This document shows, piece after piece, positions 28,298 to 39,456 of a stretch of DNA of 64,000 bases (position 1 is the stretch's first letter; every line of letters begins with the position of its first letter). Made by a program: the position numbers and the translations under genes. The notes beneath the pieces are model-generated. The model ran no database searches. It was not told the origin of the DNA and worked only from the letters and a program-made list of their open reading frames with translations. This DNA is from Pseudomonas guineae (GTDB lineage Bacteria > Pseudomonadota > Gammaproteobacteria > Pseudomonadales > Pseudomonadaceae), in the NCBI RefSeq assembly GCF_900113745.1, contig NZ_FOQL01000001.1, forward strand, positions 1 through 64,000, in the 5' to 3' direction.

Positions 28298-30013
28298 ATG
28301 CGTACCAGCCAATTCCTGCTCTCGACTCTTAAAGAAAACCCTTCCGATGCCGTGGTTATCAGCCATCAGTTGATGCTGCGTGCCGGCATGATCCGCAAAC
28401 TGGCTTCTGGCCTGTACACCTGGCTGCCCATGGGCCTACGCGTACTGCGTAAGGTTGAGAAAGTTGTGCGCGAGGAAATGAATGCCGCTGGTGCGCTGGA
28501 AGTGCTGATGCCTGGCATCCAGCCCGCCGAACTGTGGCAGGAGTCCGGCCGGTGGGAGCAGTACGGCCCGGAGCTGCTGCGTATGAAGGACCGCCATGGT
28601 CGCGACTTCTGCGCAGGTCCAACCCACGAAGAAGTAATCACTGACCTGGCGCGCAACGAACTGAATAGTTACAAGCAGCTGCCGATCAACCTGTACCAGA
28701 TCCAAACCAAATTTCGTGACGAAACGCGCCCGCGCTTCGGTGTGATGCGCGGCCGCGAGTTCATCATGAAGGATGCTTACTCGTTCCACGTCGATCAGGC
28801 TTCACTGCAACAAACCTACGACCGCATGCACCAAGCCTACTGCAATGTCTTCACTCGCCTGGGTCTGAACTTCCGCCCGGTACAGGCGGATACGGGCTCC
28901 ATCGGTGGCACCGGCTCTCACGAGTTTCATGTGCTGGCTGAATCAGGTGAAGACGACATCGCCTTTAGCAACGCCTCGGACTACGCCGCCAATATCGAAA
29001 AAGCCGAAGCACTGCCCCGTGAAACCACACGAGCAGAAGCCCGTGAAACCATGCGTTTGGTTGAAACGCCCAACACCAAGACCATTGACGCGCTGGTACA
29101 GGGCTTCGATCTAGCGATCGAGAAAACCATCAAAACCCTGATGGTGCACGGTGCTAAAAAAGGCACCTTGGTAGCACTGATCGTACGCGGCGACCATGCG
29201 CTCAATGAGATCAAGGCCGCTAACTTAGAGCTGGTGGCCAGCCCACTGGTAATGGCCAGCGAAGCTGAAATTCGCGCCGCCATCGGCGCCGGCCCAGGCT
29301 CACTGGGCCCGGTCAACCTGCCAATCCCTTGCATCATCGACCGCTCGGTTGCCTTGATGAGCGATTTCGCCTCGGGCGCCAATATCGACGACAAGCACTA
29401 CTTTGGCGTCAACTGGGAGCGTGATCTGCCACTGCCAGAAGTTGCCGACCTGCGTAACGTACTGGCCGGCGACCCAAGCCCGGATGGCAAAGGCACCCTG
29501 GAAATCAAGCGCGGCATCGAAGTCGGGCATATTTTCCAGCTCGGCACTAAATACAGTGAAGCGCTGAACTGCCAGGTTCTTGGCGAGAACGGCAAGCCGG
29601 TAACGCTGGCCATGGGCTGTTACGGCATTGGTGTTTCCCGGGTTGTTGCGGCAGCCATCGAGCAGAACAATGATGAGCGCGGCATTCTCTGGAATGACGC
29701 CCTAGCGCCCTTTCAAATAGCCTTGGTACCGCTGCGCTACGAGACCGACGCCGTGCGTGAGGCGACCGACAAACTTTATGCCGAGCTTACCGCAGCCGGT
29801 TATGAAGTACTGCTTGATGACCGCGACAAGAAAACCAGCCCAGGCATCAAATTCGCAGACATGGAACTGATCGGCATCCCACACCGCATCGTCGTCAGCG
29901 ACCGTGGCCTGGCCGAAGGCAACTTGGAATACAAAAGCCGCAGCGAAACCGAAGCACAGGCCGTTCCTGTCGCCGACATCCTGAGCTTTATCCAGGCCCG
30001 CATCAGCCACTGA
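28298..30013 (+). CDS. proS: prolyl-tRNA synthetase
   Basis: ProRS charges tRNA-Pro. From ATG 28298 the protein is 571 aa, the usual bacterial length. It contains class II motif 2 ([23 protein letters not shown]), the editing insertion domain (about 225-405, which deacylates Ala-tRNA-Pro), motif 3 ([18 protein letters not shown]) and a C-terminal anticodon domain. The start is at [15 protein letters not shown], the family's N-terminus; an upstream in-frame ATG at 28253 is not used. Confidence 0.97.
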   Translation: MRTSQFLLSTLKENPSDAVVISHQLMLRAGMIRKLASGLYTWLPMGLRVLRKVEKVVREEMNAAGALEVLMPGIQPAELWQESGRWEQYGPELLRMKDRHGRDFCAGPTHEEVITDLARNELNSYKQLPINLYQIQTKFRDETRPRFGVMRGREFIMKDAYSFHVDQASLQQTYDRMHQAYCNVFTRLGLNFRPVQADTGSIGGTGSHEFHVLAESGEDDIAFSNASDYAANIEKAEALPRETTRAEARETMRLVETPNTKTIDALVQGFDLAIEKTIKTLMVHGAKKGTLVALIVRGDHALNEIKAANLELVASPLVMASEAEIRAAIGAGPGSLGPVNLPIPCIIDRSVALMSDFASGANIDDKHYFGVNWERDLPLPEVADLRNVLAGDPSPDGKGTLEIKRGIEVGHIFQLGTKYSEALNCQVLGENGKPVTLAMGCYGIGVSRVVAAAIEQNNDERGILWNDALAPFQIALVPLRYETDAVREATDKLYAELTAAGYEVLLDDRDKKTSPGIKFADMELIGIPHRIVVSDRGLAEGNLEYKSRSETEAQAVPVADILSFIQARISH

Positions 30014-30039
30014 TTTCAGCCCTTTTAGCCAGAGCCGTC

Positions 30040-30993
30040 ATGTTCAAGCGAAACGCCCTCAGCCTCATCGCCACCCTTCTGGGTGGCACTCTGCTACTTA
30101 GCGGTTGCGCCAACCAGTTACCGCAGCGTAGCGAGCATGAGGAGCGCATCGAGCGCAAACTGCTCGATCACAGCCTACAAATCGATGTCGGCGAACCACG
30201 CGTACTGGAATTACCGCAGCGCCGCGTTCGTGTGCACGAACAGAAGACCTTTGAGGTCACAGCGTTTGATGTGACGCGACGCTATGATCGCTACACGCCT
30301 TACCAGCCCTGGCGCGAGTTGTATGAAGTGCCGCTTGGGGCATTGGCAGTGGTCGGCGGTATCGGTGCCAATGTACTGAACGTAGTACTGCTTGGCAGCT
30401 TGCCTGACAGCGTCACCAAGGACTGGATCAGTTACGGCTTTGCCGGGCTTAACCCGGCGATCAACGTCGAGTCCAATGGTCGCTCACAGCAGAATCTGGC
30501 CAGCCTTGAGGAGCGACGCCAAGACGCCCGAACGGAGTACTCCAGCCTGCCGTGGGCCGAGCGCCCAGTGTTAGTTAAAGCCGGAGAGCAAACGCACGAA
30601 TTGCTCACCGACCGTAACGGCATCCTGCGCCTGAACCTGCTCGACAGCCCGTTTTCCGAACAAGATGTCACGCGTATAAGCACTCTAGTGCTGACCGTTA
30701 CCGATGATCAGAGCTCGGCGCGGGCCGATGCCTCGCTGTTGGTCAGCCGCACCTTGCGTGGCAAGCTGCTAGAAGCTCATGAGCTAATTTACAACGACCT
30801 CGAAGACGACGACGTTGCCCAGTGGGTGCATCGGGTCAAGCGCCTGTCAGAGCTAGGCCTCGAAGAAGAAGCCAGCGAGTTGGAGCAGAGCCTGATTGAA
30901 CTGACGCGCAACGACCCAGAGCTACAAAAAATCTTCCTTTTGTCCTTGACGAGGGACGCCGGCCGCCTTGTCGCCGATCCAGGCAACGACTAA
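30040..30993 (+). CDS. conserved lipoprotein of unknown function
   Basis: A 317-aa protein with a lipoprotein signal (LLGGTLLLSGC, Cys23). One internal hydrophobic stretch (PLGALAVVGGIGANVLNVVLLG) lies near residue 102, and the C-terminal third is rich in Glu and Leu (LEEEASELEQSLIEL). I recognise no enzyme motif. It lies 26 bp after proS and 7 bp before a lytic transglycosylase gene, suggesting a small envelope operon. Confidence 0.75.
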   Translation: MFKRNALSLIATLLGGTLLLSGCANQLPQRSEHEERIERKLLDHSLQIDVGEPRVLELPQRRVRVHEQKTFEVTAFDVTRRYDRYTPYQPWRELYEVPLGALAVVGGIGANVLNVVLLGSLPDSVTKDWISYGFAGLNPAINVESNGRSQQNLASLEERRQDARTEYSSLPWAERPVLVKAGEQTHELLTDRNGILRLNLLDSPFSEQDVTRISTLVLTVTDDQSSARADASLLVSRTLRGKLLEAHELIYNDLEDDDVAQWVHRVKRLSELGLEEEASELEQSLIELTRNDPELQKIFLLSLTRDAGRLVADPGND

Positions 30994-31000
30994 CAACCGC

Positions 31001-31573
31001 ATGCTGCAGCGCCTAATATGCGCCCTTCTAGGAATAATGTTCTGCAGCGCAGGGCTGGCAGGCATGCGCCAGTCGCCAGAGCCCGAGTTGCGCACATTGC
31101 TGCAACAGACAGTGACCAAGGCGGATAGCTTTCAGGATCGTTTCGATGCAGAGGTGTGGCTGCTGGATATGTCCACACGCATGCGCCGCTATATTCCGAA
31201 TGCCGAGGAGCGCCTGAGCTTGCTCAGGTTGGTGCATCGCGAGGCCAGCAAGGCAGGCTTGCGCCCGGATTTGGTGATTGCGTTGATTCACGCCGAAAGC
31301 CATTTTGATCGCTTTGCCATTTCATCGGTCGGTGCCCAAGGTATGATGCAGGTGATGCCCTTCTGGAAAGCGGAACTAGGCCGCCCACAGGACAACCTCA
31401 CCGACAACGCCACTAATCTGCGCTACGGCTGCACCATCTTGAGCTTCTACCTGCGCAAGGAAAACGGTGACCTGAATCGCGCGCTGGCACGCTATAACGG
31501 CAGCCTTGGCAAGCACACTTACTCGGCTAAGGTGGTCGGCTTCTGGCACGATTTATGGTACGTCAATCCCTGA
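31001..31573 (+). CDS. SLT-type lytic transglycosylase
   Basis: A 190-aa exported protein with a goose-lysozyme-like SLT domain. The catalytic Glu99 sits in ALIHAESHFDRFAISS, followed by the SLT signature GAQGMMQVMP and, near the end, ALARYNGSLGKHTYSAKV. It should cleave peptidoglycan in the periplasm. The signal sequence runs MLQRLICALLGIMFCSAGLAG; Cys15 is present but lacks a strict lipobox. Start ATG 31001 is 7 bp after the preceding lipoprotein gene. Confidence 0.9.
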   Translation: MLQRLICALLGIMFCSAGLAGMRQSPEPELRTLLQQTVTKADSFQDRFDAEVWLLDMSTRMRRYIPNAEERLSLLRLVHREASKAGLRPDLVIALIHAESHFDRFAISSVGAQGMMQVMPFWKAELGRPQDNLTDNATNLRYGCTILSFYLRKENGDLNRALARYNGSLGKHTYSAKVVGFWHDLWYVNP

Positions 31574-31649
31574 ATCGACGCACAGAACCTGTAGTACAAC
31601 CTCGTCAACTGGAGACCTGTTTTAAGCGCCACGGATCGCATACAGGCTC

Positions 31650-31925
31650 TCAGCACCGCACGATAAATCCGCTAATCCCTTGCAGAGCTTGCTCTTGCAA
31701 CTCCAGTGCGGTCACTTCGGCAGCCTCGGGCCCCTGTCGTAACCAGCCTGCCAACTCGTTCACAGCAGTTTCTTCGCCCTCGAACAGCACCTCAACACGC
31801 CCGTCTACTAGGTTGCGCACCCAGCCATCGAGGTCAAGACGTTCAGCCTGCGCCACAGTCGCTTGACGGAAATACACGCCCTGAACCCGTCCGCTCATAT
31901 AGCCATGCATGCACATACGCGCCAT
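31650..31925 (-). CDS. acyP: acylphosphatase
   Basis: A 91-aa acylphosphatase, which hydrolyses acyl phosphates such as acetyl phosphate or carbamoyl phosphate. Catalytic Arg20 (GRVQGVYFRQ) and Asn38 (GWVRNLVDG) are both present. Start ATG 31925 lies 4 bp after the stop of the thioredoxin-like gene, with AGAGGG upstream, so the two form an operon. Confidence 0.95.
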   Translation of the reverse strand: MARMCMHGYMSGRVQGVYFRQATVAQAERLDLDGWVRNLVDGRVEVLFEGEETAVNELAGWLRQGPEAAEVTALELQEQALQGISGFIVRC

Positions 31926-31929
31926 GGAT

Positions 31930-32409
31930 CTAGCCCTCTGCCTTGAGTACAACCAGGCGAGCAGTCAAGCCAGCAGCAGTCTGTTCACCCAACAAGCGCT
32001 CACGCATACGGCCCTGCGGATCAACGATATAGGTCACCGGCAGTACCTCGGCGCGCGGTAATTGGTAGCGCTCTGCTGGATCCTGCGCAAGCACAGTGAA
32101 GGTGATGCCCATATCTTGCGCCGCTTGACTGAGCTTATCGCCCTGCAGCACATCAAAGTTCACCCCAAGCACCTGTACGGATTGCGCCTTGAGCTGCTTC
32201 TCTAGGGCGTTTAGCTCGGGGATCTCGGTGCGGCAGGGTGCGCACCACTGTGCCCAGTAATTAATCACTAACCACTGGCCTTCCAACCGCTCAACCGCTA
32301 CCTTTCGTCCATATTGATCGACGCCTATGTCTTCAGCACAACCGGCCAGCATCAGACCGATGCCTAAGCCCGCGACAGCACGAATGACCGCTTGGAAACG
32401 CATTGCCAT
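31930..32409 (-). CDS. thioredoxin-like (TlpA/ResA-type) lipoprotein
   Basis: A 159-aa lipoprotein (lipobox LMLAGC, Cys24) with a TlpA-type thioredoxin fold. The redox motif is WCAPC (Cys56 and Cys59), and the cis-proline loop reads VLPVTYIVD. It is probably tethered to a membrane facing the periplasm, where it may reduce or isomerise disulfides; the partner is unknown. It is upstream of acyP in the same operon and divergent from the PilZ-like gene. Confidence 0.88.
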   Translation of the reverse strand: MAMRFQAVIRAVAGLGIGLMLAGCAEDIGVDQYGRKVAVERLEGQWLVINYWAQWCAPCRTEIPELNALEKQLKAQSVQVLGVNFDVLQGDKLSQAAQDMGITFTVLAQDPAERYQLPRAEVLPVTYIVDPQGRMRERLLGEQTAAGLTARLVVLKAEG

Positions 32410-32439
32410 GCACTCGCCCTCTGATTCTGTAAGGTTGAT

Positions 32440-33849
32440 ATGACATTAGATGCCTTGCGCCTGGAAGTGCCAGACATCCTCGAGACAGACGTCGTGTCAC
32501 TGGCCGACCTCAATGAGCAACTGGCCCAGGCACGCCTGCAGTCAGTCGAGTTAGCGTTGCAACACGTGCTCGGCCTACTCTTTGGGCTTAACCGCAGCGC
32601 CATGACCTTACTCGAAAGGCAACGCGCACTGCAAAGCTTCAGCGACCACTACCGGCATTACAGCAAGGCCTACCAGGGCGAGCAACCACCCAGCGCATTG
32701 TTCGTGCACCTTTGCAATGAGCTGGCCATCGGTTTCAAACGCTTGCTGCTGCAAATTCTGCAGGGCCGCCAGCCATCCCGCCCACACTTGGCCTGGTGTT
32801 TGTACATGGCTCAGCATTTTCTTGCGCAGAGCCTGCTACGCCACTACCAGCTCTATCAAGAACCGCCACCCAGCCTGTGGCGAGACAGTCACCTGCTGTA
32901 TTGGATTGGTGAGCATCAGGATTGCCTGGACGAGCCGGTGGCTGCAGCGTTTATCCCGCAACCGGCGAGCACGCTTCGCGGCATCTACCAGCAAATGCTG
33001 CTGCTGGCACTGAGCAATCCGTTCCATCTGGCCGATGGCGAATGTGCGCTGTTGTTCGGCGCCCTCTCACAACTGGCCGAGCTGGCGCGGTTGCTGCCTT
33101 GGGAAGAAGACGATGAGATTGAAGGGCCAATCATCGATCTTACCGAGGCCCAACCCTGCCTGAGCTATGCCCAGCACCCAACAGGCAGCGCTGAGTATTT
33201 ACGTCGATTCGAATTAGGCGCCCTACTGGTGGCCTTACATGACCCGGCACCACTGCAAAGTAAGGCTGAGAGCCAGATACTGGAACGTGTGCAGGCGCAT
33301 TGGCTGGTTCGCCAGCAGCGTCGTCATACCCGCGCTGACCAACGCTCTGAATGTAACCTGATCGTGGGGCTTGGCGGCATTCACGCTCAGCTGCTGGAGC
33401 AGCGACCGCGGCCCACCAGCGCGCAGATGCTGGATACCAGCGCAGGCGGCGCACGCTTGCTGTGTAATGCAGATCAGGCTGCGCAACTGTCGATCGGGCA
33501 ACTGGTTCTACTGCTGACTGGCAGCGAGACCCCCACTCTGGCCCTGGTACGTTGGCGTCACCTCAACAATGAAGGCCTGCACCTAGGCCTGCGCTACCTG
33601 AAAGGCTTGCCGCGCCCGGTGTGGCTCCGTCGCGCGCCCAGTGCGCAAACCCACCCAGGCGTGCTGCAAAGTACTCCGACACCGGGTAATGGCTGGCATC
33701 ACGGTTTGTGGCTACCTAATGGGCAGTTCGTGGAAGGCGAAAACGTCTGGTTGCAAATGGCTAGCGCACACAAACAGGCCATTCTGCCGCTGCCGCCCGC
33801 CAATTTACTCACTGCATCCGTCACACGCTATCCGATGCAGTTAGCCTAG
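32440..33849 (+). CDS. large protein with PilZ-like c-di-GMP binding motif
   Basis: A 469-aa soluble protein. Residues 1-280 are mostly helical with many Leu and Gln and no recognised domain. From about 285 to 385 it carries the two PilZ hallmarks in the right order and spacing: RxxxR at 294-298 (RRHTR) and D-x-S-x-x-G at 332-337 (DTSAGG). It is therefore a candidate cyclic di-GMP effector. The C-terminal 80 residues are unassigned. A family match should be confirmed. Confidence 0.65.
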   Translation: MTLDALRLEVPDILETDVVSLADLNEQLAQARLQSVELALQHVLGLLFGLNRSAMTLLERQRALQSFSDHYRHYSKAYQGEQPPSALFVHLCNELAIGFKRLLLQILQGRQPSRPHLAWCLYMAQHFLAQSLLRHYQLYQEPPPSLWRDSHLLYWIGEHQDCLDEPVAAAFIPQPASTLRGIYQQMLLLALSNPFHLADGECALLFGALSQLAELARLLPWEEDDEIEGPIIDLTEAQPCLSYAQHPTGSAEYLRRFELGALLVALHDPAPLQSKAESQILERVQAHWLVRQQRRHTRADQRSECNLIVGLGGIHAQLLEQRPRPTSAQMLDTSAGGARLLCNADQAAQLSIGQLVLLLTGSETPTLALVRWRHLNNEGLHLGLRYLKGLPRPVWLRRAPSAQTHPGVLQSTPTPGNGWHHGLWLPNGQFVEGENVWLQMASAHKQAILPLPPANLLTASVTRYPMQLA

Positions 33850-33987
33850 ACGCTCAGAGCACACGCTGAAACTGCGAGAAGGGTCACGCCGAACGTCGGC
33901 CGAGTGCACAGTTTGATCGAGAGGGCCGAGCTTATAATTCATCGCACTCACGCGTGATGCGATCTGTTATCAGCCTGGAACACAACC

Positions 33988-34380
33988 ATGACCCAAGCCC
34001 TCGACAAATTGGTCGGCCCGGTGCCATCTGCCATCGTCAATCTCGCCCGCTTACAGGTCACACCGTACGAAGGGCGCGTCGCCGAGTTTAACGTAGCTGC
34101 ATGGCTGCACCTGCCTGGGCTGGCAAACCTGCCGGTGTCTCTGCTGGTCAGCTACCGTGACGGTGGCACTCAGCGTGAAGTGCTAATCGACCATGGCAAG
34201 GTCAATCAGCACAGCAAGATTCTGCTTTCCAGCGTGGCCCGCCTACCGGTCAAGCTGAAAATCGAAGAGATGCAGGTGCGCTTACGCTCTGCCGTTCCGG
34301 CGACCAGCCTGGTTGTTGAAGAGTTATTTGTGCAAGCGGCCGAACTACCGCAAGCCGATAGTCGCCAAGCACTCGCCTGA
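33988..34380 (+). CDS. conserved hypothetical protein
   Basis: A 130-aa acidic, soluble protein starting MTQALDKLVGPVPSAIVNLA, with alternating beta-strand-like segments (GRVAEFNVAAWLHLPGLANL, LPVSLLVSYRDGG). No signal peptide, membrane segment or catalytic motif is visible. The gene has a good open frame, Pseudomonas-like codon use and its own terminator, so it is likely real. Function unknown. Confidence 0.65.
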   Translation: MTQALDKLVGPVPSAIVNLARLQVTPYEGRVAEFNVAAWLHLPGLANLPVSLLVSYRDGGTQREVLIDHGKVNQHSKILLSSVARLPVKLKIEEMQVRLRSAVPATSLVVEELFVQAAELPQADSRQALA

Positions 34381-34402
34381 TAGCGTATCGCGGCAACAGA
34401 AG

Positions 34403-34422
34403 CCCCGCCCATGCGGGGTTTT
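34403..34422 (+). terminator. short intrinsic terminator
   Basis: Arms CCCCGC and GCGGGG with loop CCAT are followed by TTTT, 23 bp after the preceding stop codon. Confidence 0.75.
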
Positions 34423-34426
34423 GCGT

Positions 34427-34642
34427 TTAGCTCGAGAGCATCCCCGCCGGCTCGCAAAGGCCCGCTGAATCAGGCTGCATAGCGATTTGCGAGGCTTTAG
34501 CTTGCTCCACAGGCATGCTGGTAACTGCCAGGGATTGCGGCCAGTCGCTAAACCGCAAACCAGTGATGCGATTGAGGCGCTCAAGGGCCGCTTGAGGGTC
34601 TCGCTGGTGCAGATAAATCACTTGACCTTTAGTGGCTGTCAT
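34427..34642 (-). CDS. small conserved hypothetical protein
   Basis: A 71-aa protein starting MTATKGQVIYLHQRDPQAAL, then ERLNRITGLRFSDWPQSL. Its segments look protein-like, an AAGG lies just before the ATG, and similar small proteins occur in other Pseudomonas as I recall. No motif or localisation signal is visible. It lies directly downstream of the terminator of the convergent gene. Confidence 0.55.
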   Translation of the reverse strand: MTATKGQVIYLHQRDPQAALERLNRITGLRFSDWPQSLAVTSMPVEQAKASQIAMQPDSAGLCEPAGMLSS

Positions 34643-34807
34643 AACGCCTTCTCACTCCGCCAATCCTTGCCGTGCTGGCAGCTGATTGCTTTGTTTAAGC
34701 AGATAGCCAGAAGCGTGCCAGCTTAGTAAAAACCATGCTTAGCGACCTCCGTGGTCACCAGTGCCAACGCCAGCCGCCAGCACAACGCCGCAAACTGACG
34801 TTTTACG

Positions 34808-36037
34808 TCACTTTGGCACTTGGGCCTGCGGCTGCAGCCACTGCGCAAGGTCTTCACCGAATAACGCCGCCTGCTCGTCCTGCAACTTCGTCAGCCCGCT
34901 GCGCAATGCCGGGTACCAAACCTCATCGAGCTGCTCGGGCAGATTCTCTGCCCTTGGCAGCGGCCAAGGGCTGTGGCTGAGCAGTTGATGCAGCGAGTAG
35001 TGACCAAGGTCACGGCTGAGCACCCAGGTACCTGAGCCGGTCGAGGCGATCAGTTTTTGCTGTTCGAGAAACACCAGAATCTCTTCCCACTCATGCTCTG
35101 CCAGCATCCAACCTTGGCGCTGAACATCACGCAAGCGCACCTTCAAACCCAACTGCTGGCGCTCATAAAACACCCGCAATACACCAAGCGCCATCAGCAG
35201 CCGTGGTACCGCACGGTTGCGCCATTGCTGGGAAAACCCCAGGTTGCAGACCAGCTCAGCACCGAACAGTACGATCAGCCAGGACAGATAGATCCACAAA
35301 AGGAACAACGGCACTGTGGCAAACGCACCATAGATCAGCTGATAGCCGGGAAACACCCGCACATAAAGCCCGAACAGCATCTTCGCCACTTCGAATAAGA
35401 TCGCCGCAAACACCCCGCCTAACAGTGCATGGCGAATCGGTACCGTGGCATTCGGCACCGTGGCATACAGCAGGGTAAAGGCTGCCACGCTAGTCAGCAG
35501 TGGCATAAACTTTAGGAGCTCCTGCGCACCTAGCAGGGCATCCGGCCCGGAAATCAGCGACAGCGACGTAAAGTAGGTACTGATCGCAAAGCCACCGCCA
35601 AGCAACAGCGGCCCCAGGCTGAGAATTGCCCAGTACAGCAGAAAGCTCGACACGCCACGCCTTGGCTGGCGCACCCGCCAGATGGTGTTGAAGGTTTTTT
35701 CTATCGTTACCAACATCCAAAAAGCCGTTACCGCCAGCACCGCTACGCCGATCCAAGTTAACTGACGCGCCTGGGTGGTGAAGCCACGCAAGTACTGCTG
35801 CAGCGTTTCACCGGCAGAGGGCACGAAGTTACGGAAGATAAAGCTTTGAATTTGCTCGCCGCTGCCCTGAAACGCAGGAATGGCCGAAAGCATGGAGAAC
35901 GTCACCGTCATCATCGGCACCACCGCAAACAAGGTGGTGTAGGTCAGCGCCGCCGCATTACTGGTACCTCTGTCGGCAATAAACCGTTGCAGTAAAAACC
36001 GCCAAAAATCCACCCAACTATTAACGCGCTGCCACAT
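34808..36037 (-). CDS. yihY: YihY/BrkB-family membrane protein
   Basis: A 409-residue protein with six or so membrane segments in its first 260 residues (such as [20 protein letters not shown] and [22 protein letters not shown]) and a soluble C-terminal extension of about 140 residues containing a winged-helix-like region. The family was once misnamed ribonuclease BN; its true role, possibly transport or membrane homeostasis, is unknown. The start [19 protein letters not shown] is standard. It is divergent from arsC. Confidence 0.88.
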   Translation of the reverse strand: MWQRVNSWVDFWRFLLQRFIADRGTSNAAALTYTTLFAVVPMMTVTFSMLSAIPAFQGSGEQIQSFIFRNFVPSAGETLQQYLRGFTTQARQLTWIGVAVLAVTAFWMLVTIEKTFNTIWRVRQPRRGVSSFLLYWAILSLGPLLLGGGFAISTYFTSLSLISGPDALLGAQELLKFMPLLTSVAAFTLLYATVPNATVPIRHALLGGVFAAILFEVAKMLFGLYVRVFPGYQLIYGAFATVPLFLLWIYLSWLIVLFGAELVCNLGFSQQWRNRAVPRLLMALGVLRVFYERQQLGLKVRLRDVQRQGWMLAEHEWEEILVFLEQQKLIASTGSGTWVLSRDLGHYSLHQLLSHSPWPLPRAENLPEQLDEVWYPALRSGLTKLQDEQAALFGEDLAQWLQPQAQVPK

Positions 36038-36141
36038 GCCTTCTCCTTAGCCATTTACACGCCAGCGACCTGCTAGGGCGCAGGCGTGAACGTCGTTAGC
36101 GGTTAGAATAGCCGCCATCGAAGGTAACAGGCGACCCGAAC

Positions 36142-37500
<1,359 letters not shown>

Positions 37501-37504
37501 GCTT

Positions 37505-37548
37505 GGTAAGCATGAATAAGCGTTACTGCACGCTTATTCATGCTTACC
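37505..37548. terminator. perfect 18-bp hairpin between convergent genes
   Basis: Arms GGTAAGCATGAATAAGCG (37505-37522) and its exact complement (37531-37548) enclose an 8-nt loop. The right arm contains the hda stop codon. There is no T-run on either side, so it may be a stability or processing hairpin and not a classical terminator. Confidence 0.55.
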
Positions 37549-38248
37549 AGCCGAGGGTTTCTTTGAGGAAGGGAATCGTCAGCTTGCGCTGAGCCTGCAG
37601 CGAAGCCTGATCAAGGCGCTCGAGCAAGTCGAACAAGGCATTCATGCTGCGCTCACCGCGAGTCAGGATAAAACGCCCGACCTCATCGCTCAGGTGCAGA
37701 CCGCGCCGCGAGGCGCGAAGCTGCAAGGCGCGCAACTTGTCTTCATCGGACAGTGAACGCAACTGAAACACCAACGCCAGGGTCAGGCGGGATTGCAGAT
37801 CAGCCAGTTTGACCGGCAACTCGCGCGGCGAAGCGCTGGCAGCCAACAACAGACGCCGGCCACTATCACGCAAACGGTTGAACAGGTGAAACAACGCCTC
37901 TTCCCACTCACTGTGACCGGCCACCGCATCCAGGTCATCCAGACAGACCAGCTCATAGCGCTCAAGATTATCCAACAATGCCGGGCCGTACTGGACTAAT
38001 TCAGCCAGCGGCAAGTACACCGCCGGCTCGCCGCGCTGCTCAAAGCGCAAGCAAGCGGCTTGCAGCAAATGACTACAGCCGACGCCTTGCGCACCCCATA
38101 AATAGATAAGACTTTCCGTCCAGCCGGCATCGGCTTCGCACAGACGCTCGACATAGCCCAACGCCGCAGCGTTGGCTCCGGGGTAGTAATTGGCGAAAGT
38201 GGCGTCATCGCGCAGACGCACACCTAAAGGCAGTTGTATGGGTGTCAT
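37544..38248 (-). CDS. hda: DnaA regulatory inactivator Hda
   Basis: Hda works with the sliding clamp to stimulate hydrolysis of DnaA-ATP and prevent re-initiation. The 234-aa protein starts MTPIQLPLGVRLRDDATF, which contains the clamp-binding motif QLPLGV. It then has an AAA+ domain like DnaA domain III, with P-loop GAQGVGCSHLLQA and Walker B LVCLDDLDAV. The ATG overlaps the stop of the AI-2E permease gene by 4 nt. Confidence 0.94.
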   Translation of the reverse strand: MTPIQLPLGVRLRDDATFANYYPGANAAALGYVERLCEADAGWTESLIYLWGAQGVGCSHLLQAACLRFEQRGEPAVYLPLAELVQYGPALLDNLERYELVCLDDLDAVAGHSEWEEALFHLFNRLRDSGRRLLLAASASPRELPVKLADLQSRLTLALVFQLRSLSDEDKLRALQLRASRRGLHLSDEVGRFILTRGERSMNALFDLLERLDQASLQAQRKLTIPFLKETLGW

Positions 38249-39336
38249 GCTGGGTTGGGCGGCTCGTCTGAACCACGGGCTGGCTCACCGTAAAGATTGG
38301 AAAGTTTATAGAATTCATACAGATGACGCACTAAAACCATAATCACCGCTGCCACCGGCAGCGCCATTAGGATGCCGGTGAAGCCAAACAGTTGGCCGCC
38401 GGCCATGATCGCGAAGATCACCGCAACCGGGTGCAAGCCAATACGATCACCCACCAGCAGCGGCGTCAGCAGCATACCTTCGAGCATTTGCCCGACGACA
38501 AATACCGCGGCGATGGCCAGTAATGGGTAAAAATCCACGCCAAACTGGAACAACCCGGCCGTCAGGGCAGCGCCAATCCCGACCACTACGCCCAAGTAAG
38601 GCACGATGCTGGCCAGGCCGGCCAACACACCGATTAGCAGCCCAAGCTCCAGGCCAATCATCATCAGCCCAGTGGCATACATCACGCCGAGCGCCAGCAT
38701 CACCAGCAGTTGACCGCGCAGGAAAGCGCCGAGCACTTCGTGGCACTCACTAAACAGCTGCACAACAAGGCCTTCACGACCTCTTGGCAGCAAGCTACGC
38801 AGTTTAGCGACCATCAGGTCCCAATCGCGCATCAGGTAGAAGCTGACCACCGGAATCAGCAGCAGATTGGCCAACCACGCTAAAAACGCCAGCCCCGAAG
38901 CAGTGGCTTTGGACAGCAGCATACCGACGATATCGGTGGTGTTACCCAATTGTCCGGACATCGCTTCCTTTAACTGATCAAACCGCCAGAAGCCGTCACT
39001 TAGCCCCAGCTTGAGCTGAACCCACGGCAACGCTTGGTGTTGTAGCCAGTCAAGTATTTCTGGAACCAGCTCATACAGGCGCACAAGCTGCTTACCCAAC
39101 ATAGGCACCAGGACCAGCAACAGAATGGCCATGACCAGGGTGATCAGCGCAAAGACCACCACCACACCCCAAGTCCGCGAGAGTTTCCAGCGCTCCAGGC
39201 GGTCTACCAGCGGGTCGCCCATGTAGGCCAGCAACACGCCGATTAGGAACGGTGAAAGAATCGGTGCCAGCAGGTACAGCAGGCCGCCCAGCAGCAACGC
39301 TGCGACTATCCATATCCAACGATGCGAGTCGATCAT
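38245..39336 (-). CDS. AI-2E family (PerM-like) membrane permease
   Basis: A 363-residue polytopic protein of the same family as the one at 5481-6545, with membrane segments including WIWIVAALLLGGLLYLLAP and LLLIPVVSFYLMRDWDLM and the conserved C-terminal block IGLHPVAVIFAIMAGG. Start ATG 39336 is preferred over a TTG 33 bp upstream because GGAG lies 8 nt before it. In many Pseudomonas this gene stands just before hda, suggesting one operon. Substrate unknown. Confidence 0.88.
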   Translation of the reverse strand: MIDSHRWIWIVAALLLGGLLYLLAPILSPFLIGVLLAYMGDPLVDRLERWKLSRTWGVVVVFALITLVMAILLLVLVPMLGKQLVRLYELVPEILDWLQHQALPWVQLKLGLSDGFWRFDQLKEAMSGQLGNTTDIVGMLLSKATASGLAFLAWLANLLLIPVVSFYLMRDWDLMVAKLRSLLPRGREGLVVQLFSECHEVLGAFLRGQLLVMLALGVMYATGLMMIGLELGLLIGVLAGLASIVPYLGVVVGIGAALTAGLFQFGVDFYPLLAIAAVFVVGQMLEGMLLTPLLVGDRIGLHPVAVIFAIMAGGQLFGFTGILMALPVAAVIMVLVRHLYEFYKLSNLYGEPARGSDEPPNPA

Positions 39337-39401
39337 GCTCTGCGCTCCATATACCAATGCTTTATCCAAAAATACCTAAGCCTGCGAGGACCATGACATA
39401 A

Positions 39402-39429
39402 GAAAACCGCCTCGATTAAGCGGCGGCTT
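39402..39429 (-). terminator. terminator of the DUF2066 gene
   Basis: On the minus strand arms AAGCCGCC and GGCGGTTT (one G-U pair) surround a loop of about ten bases and are followed by TTTC. It lies 27 bp past the DUF2066 stop. Confidence 0.7.
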
Positions 39430-39456
39430 TTAAATCAGGGCGAGCGCAATAGCCAC

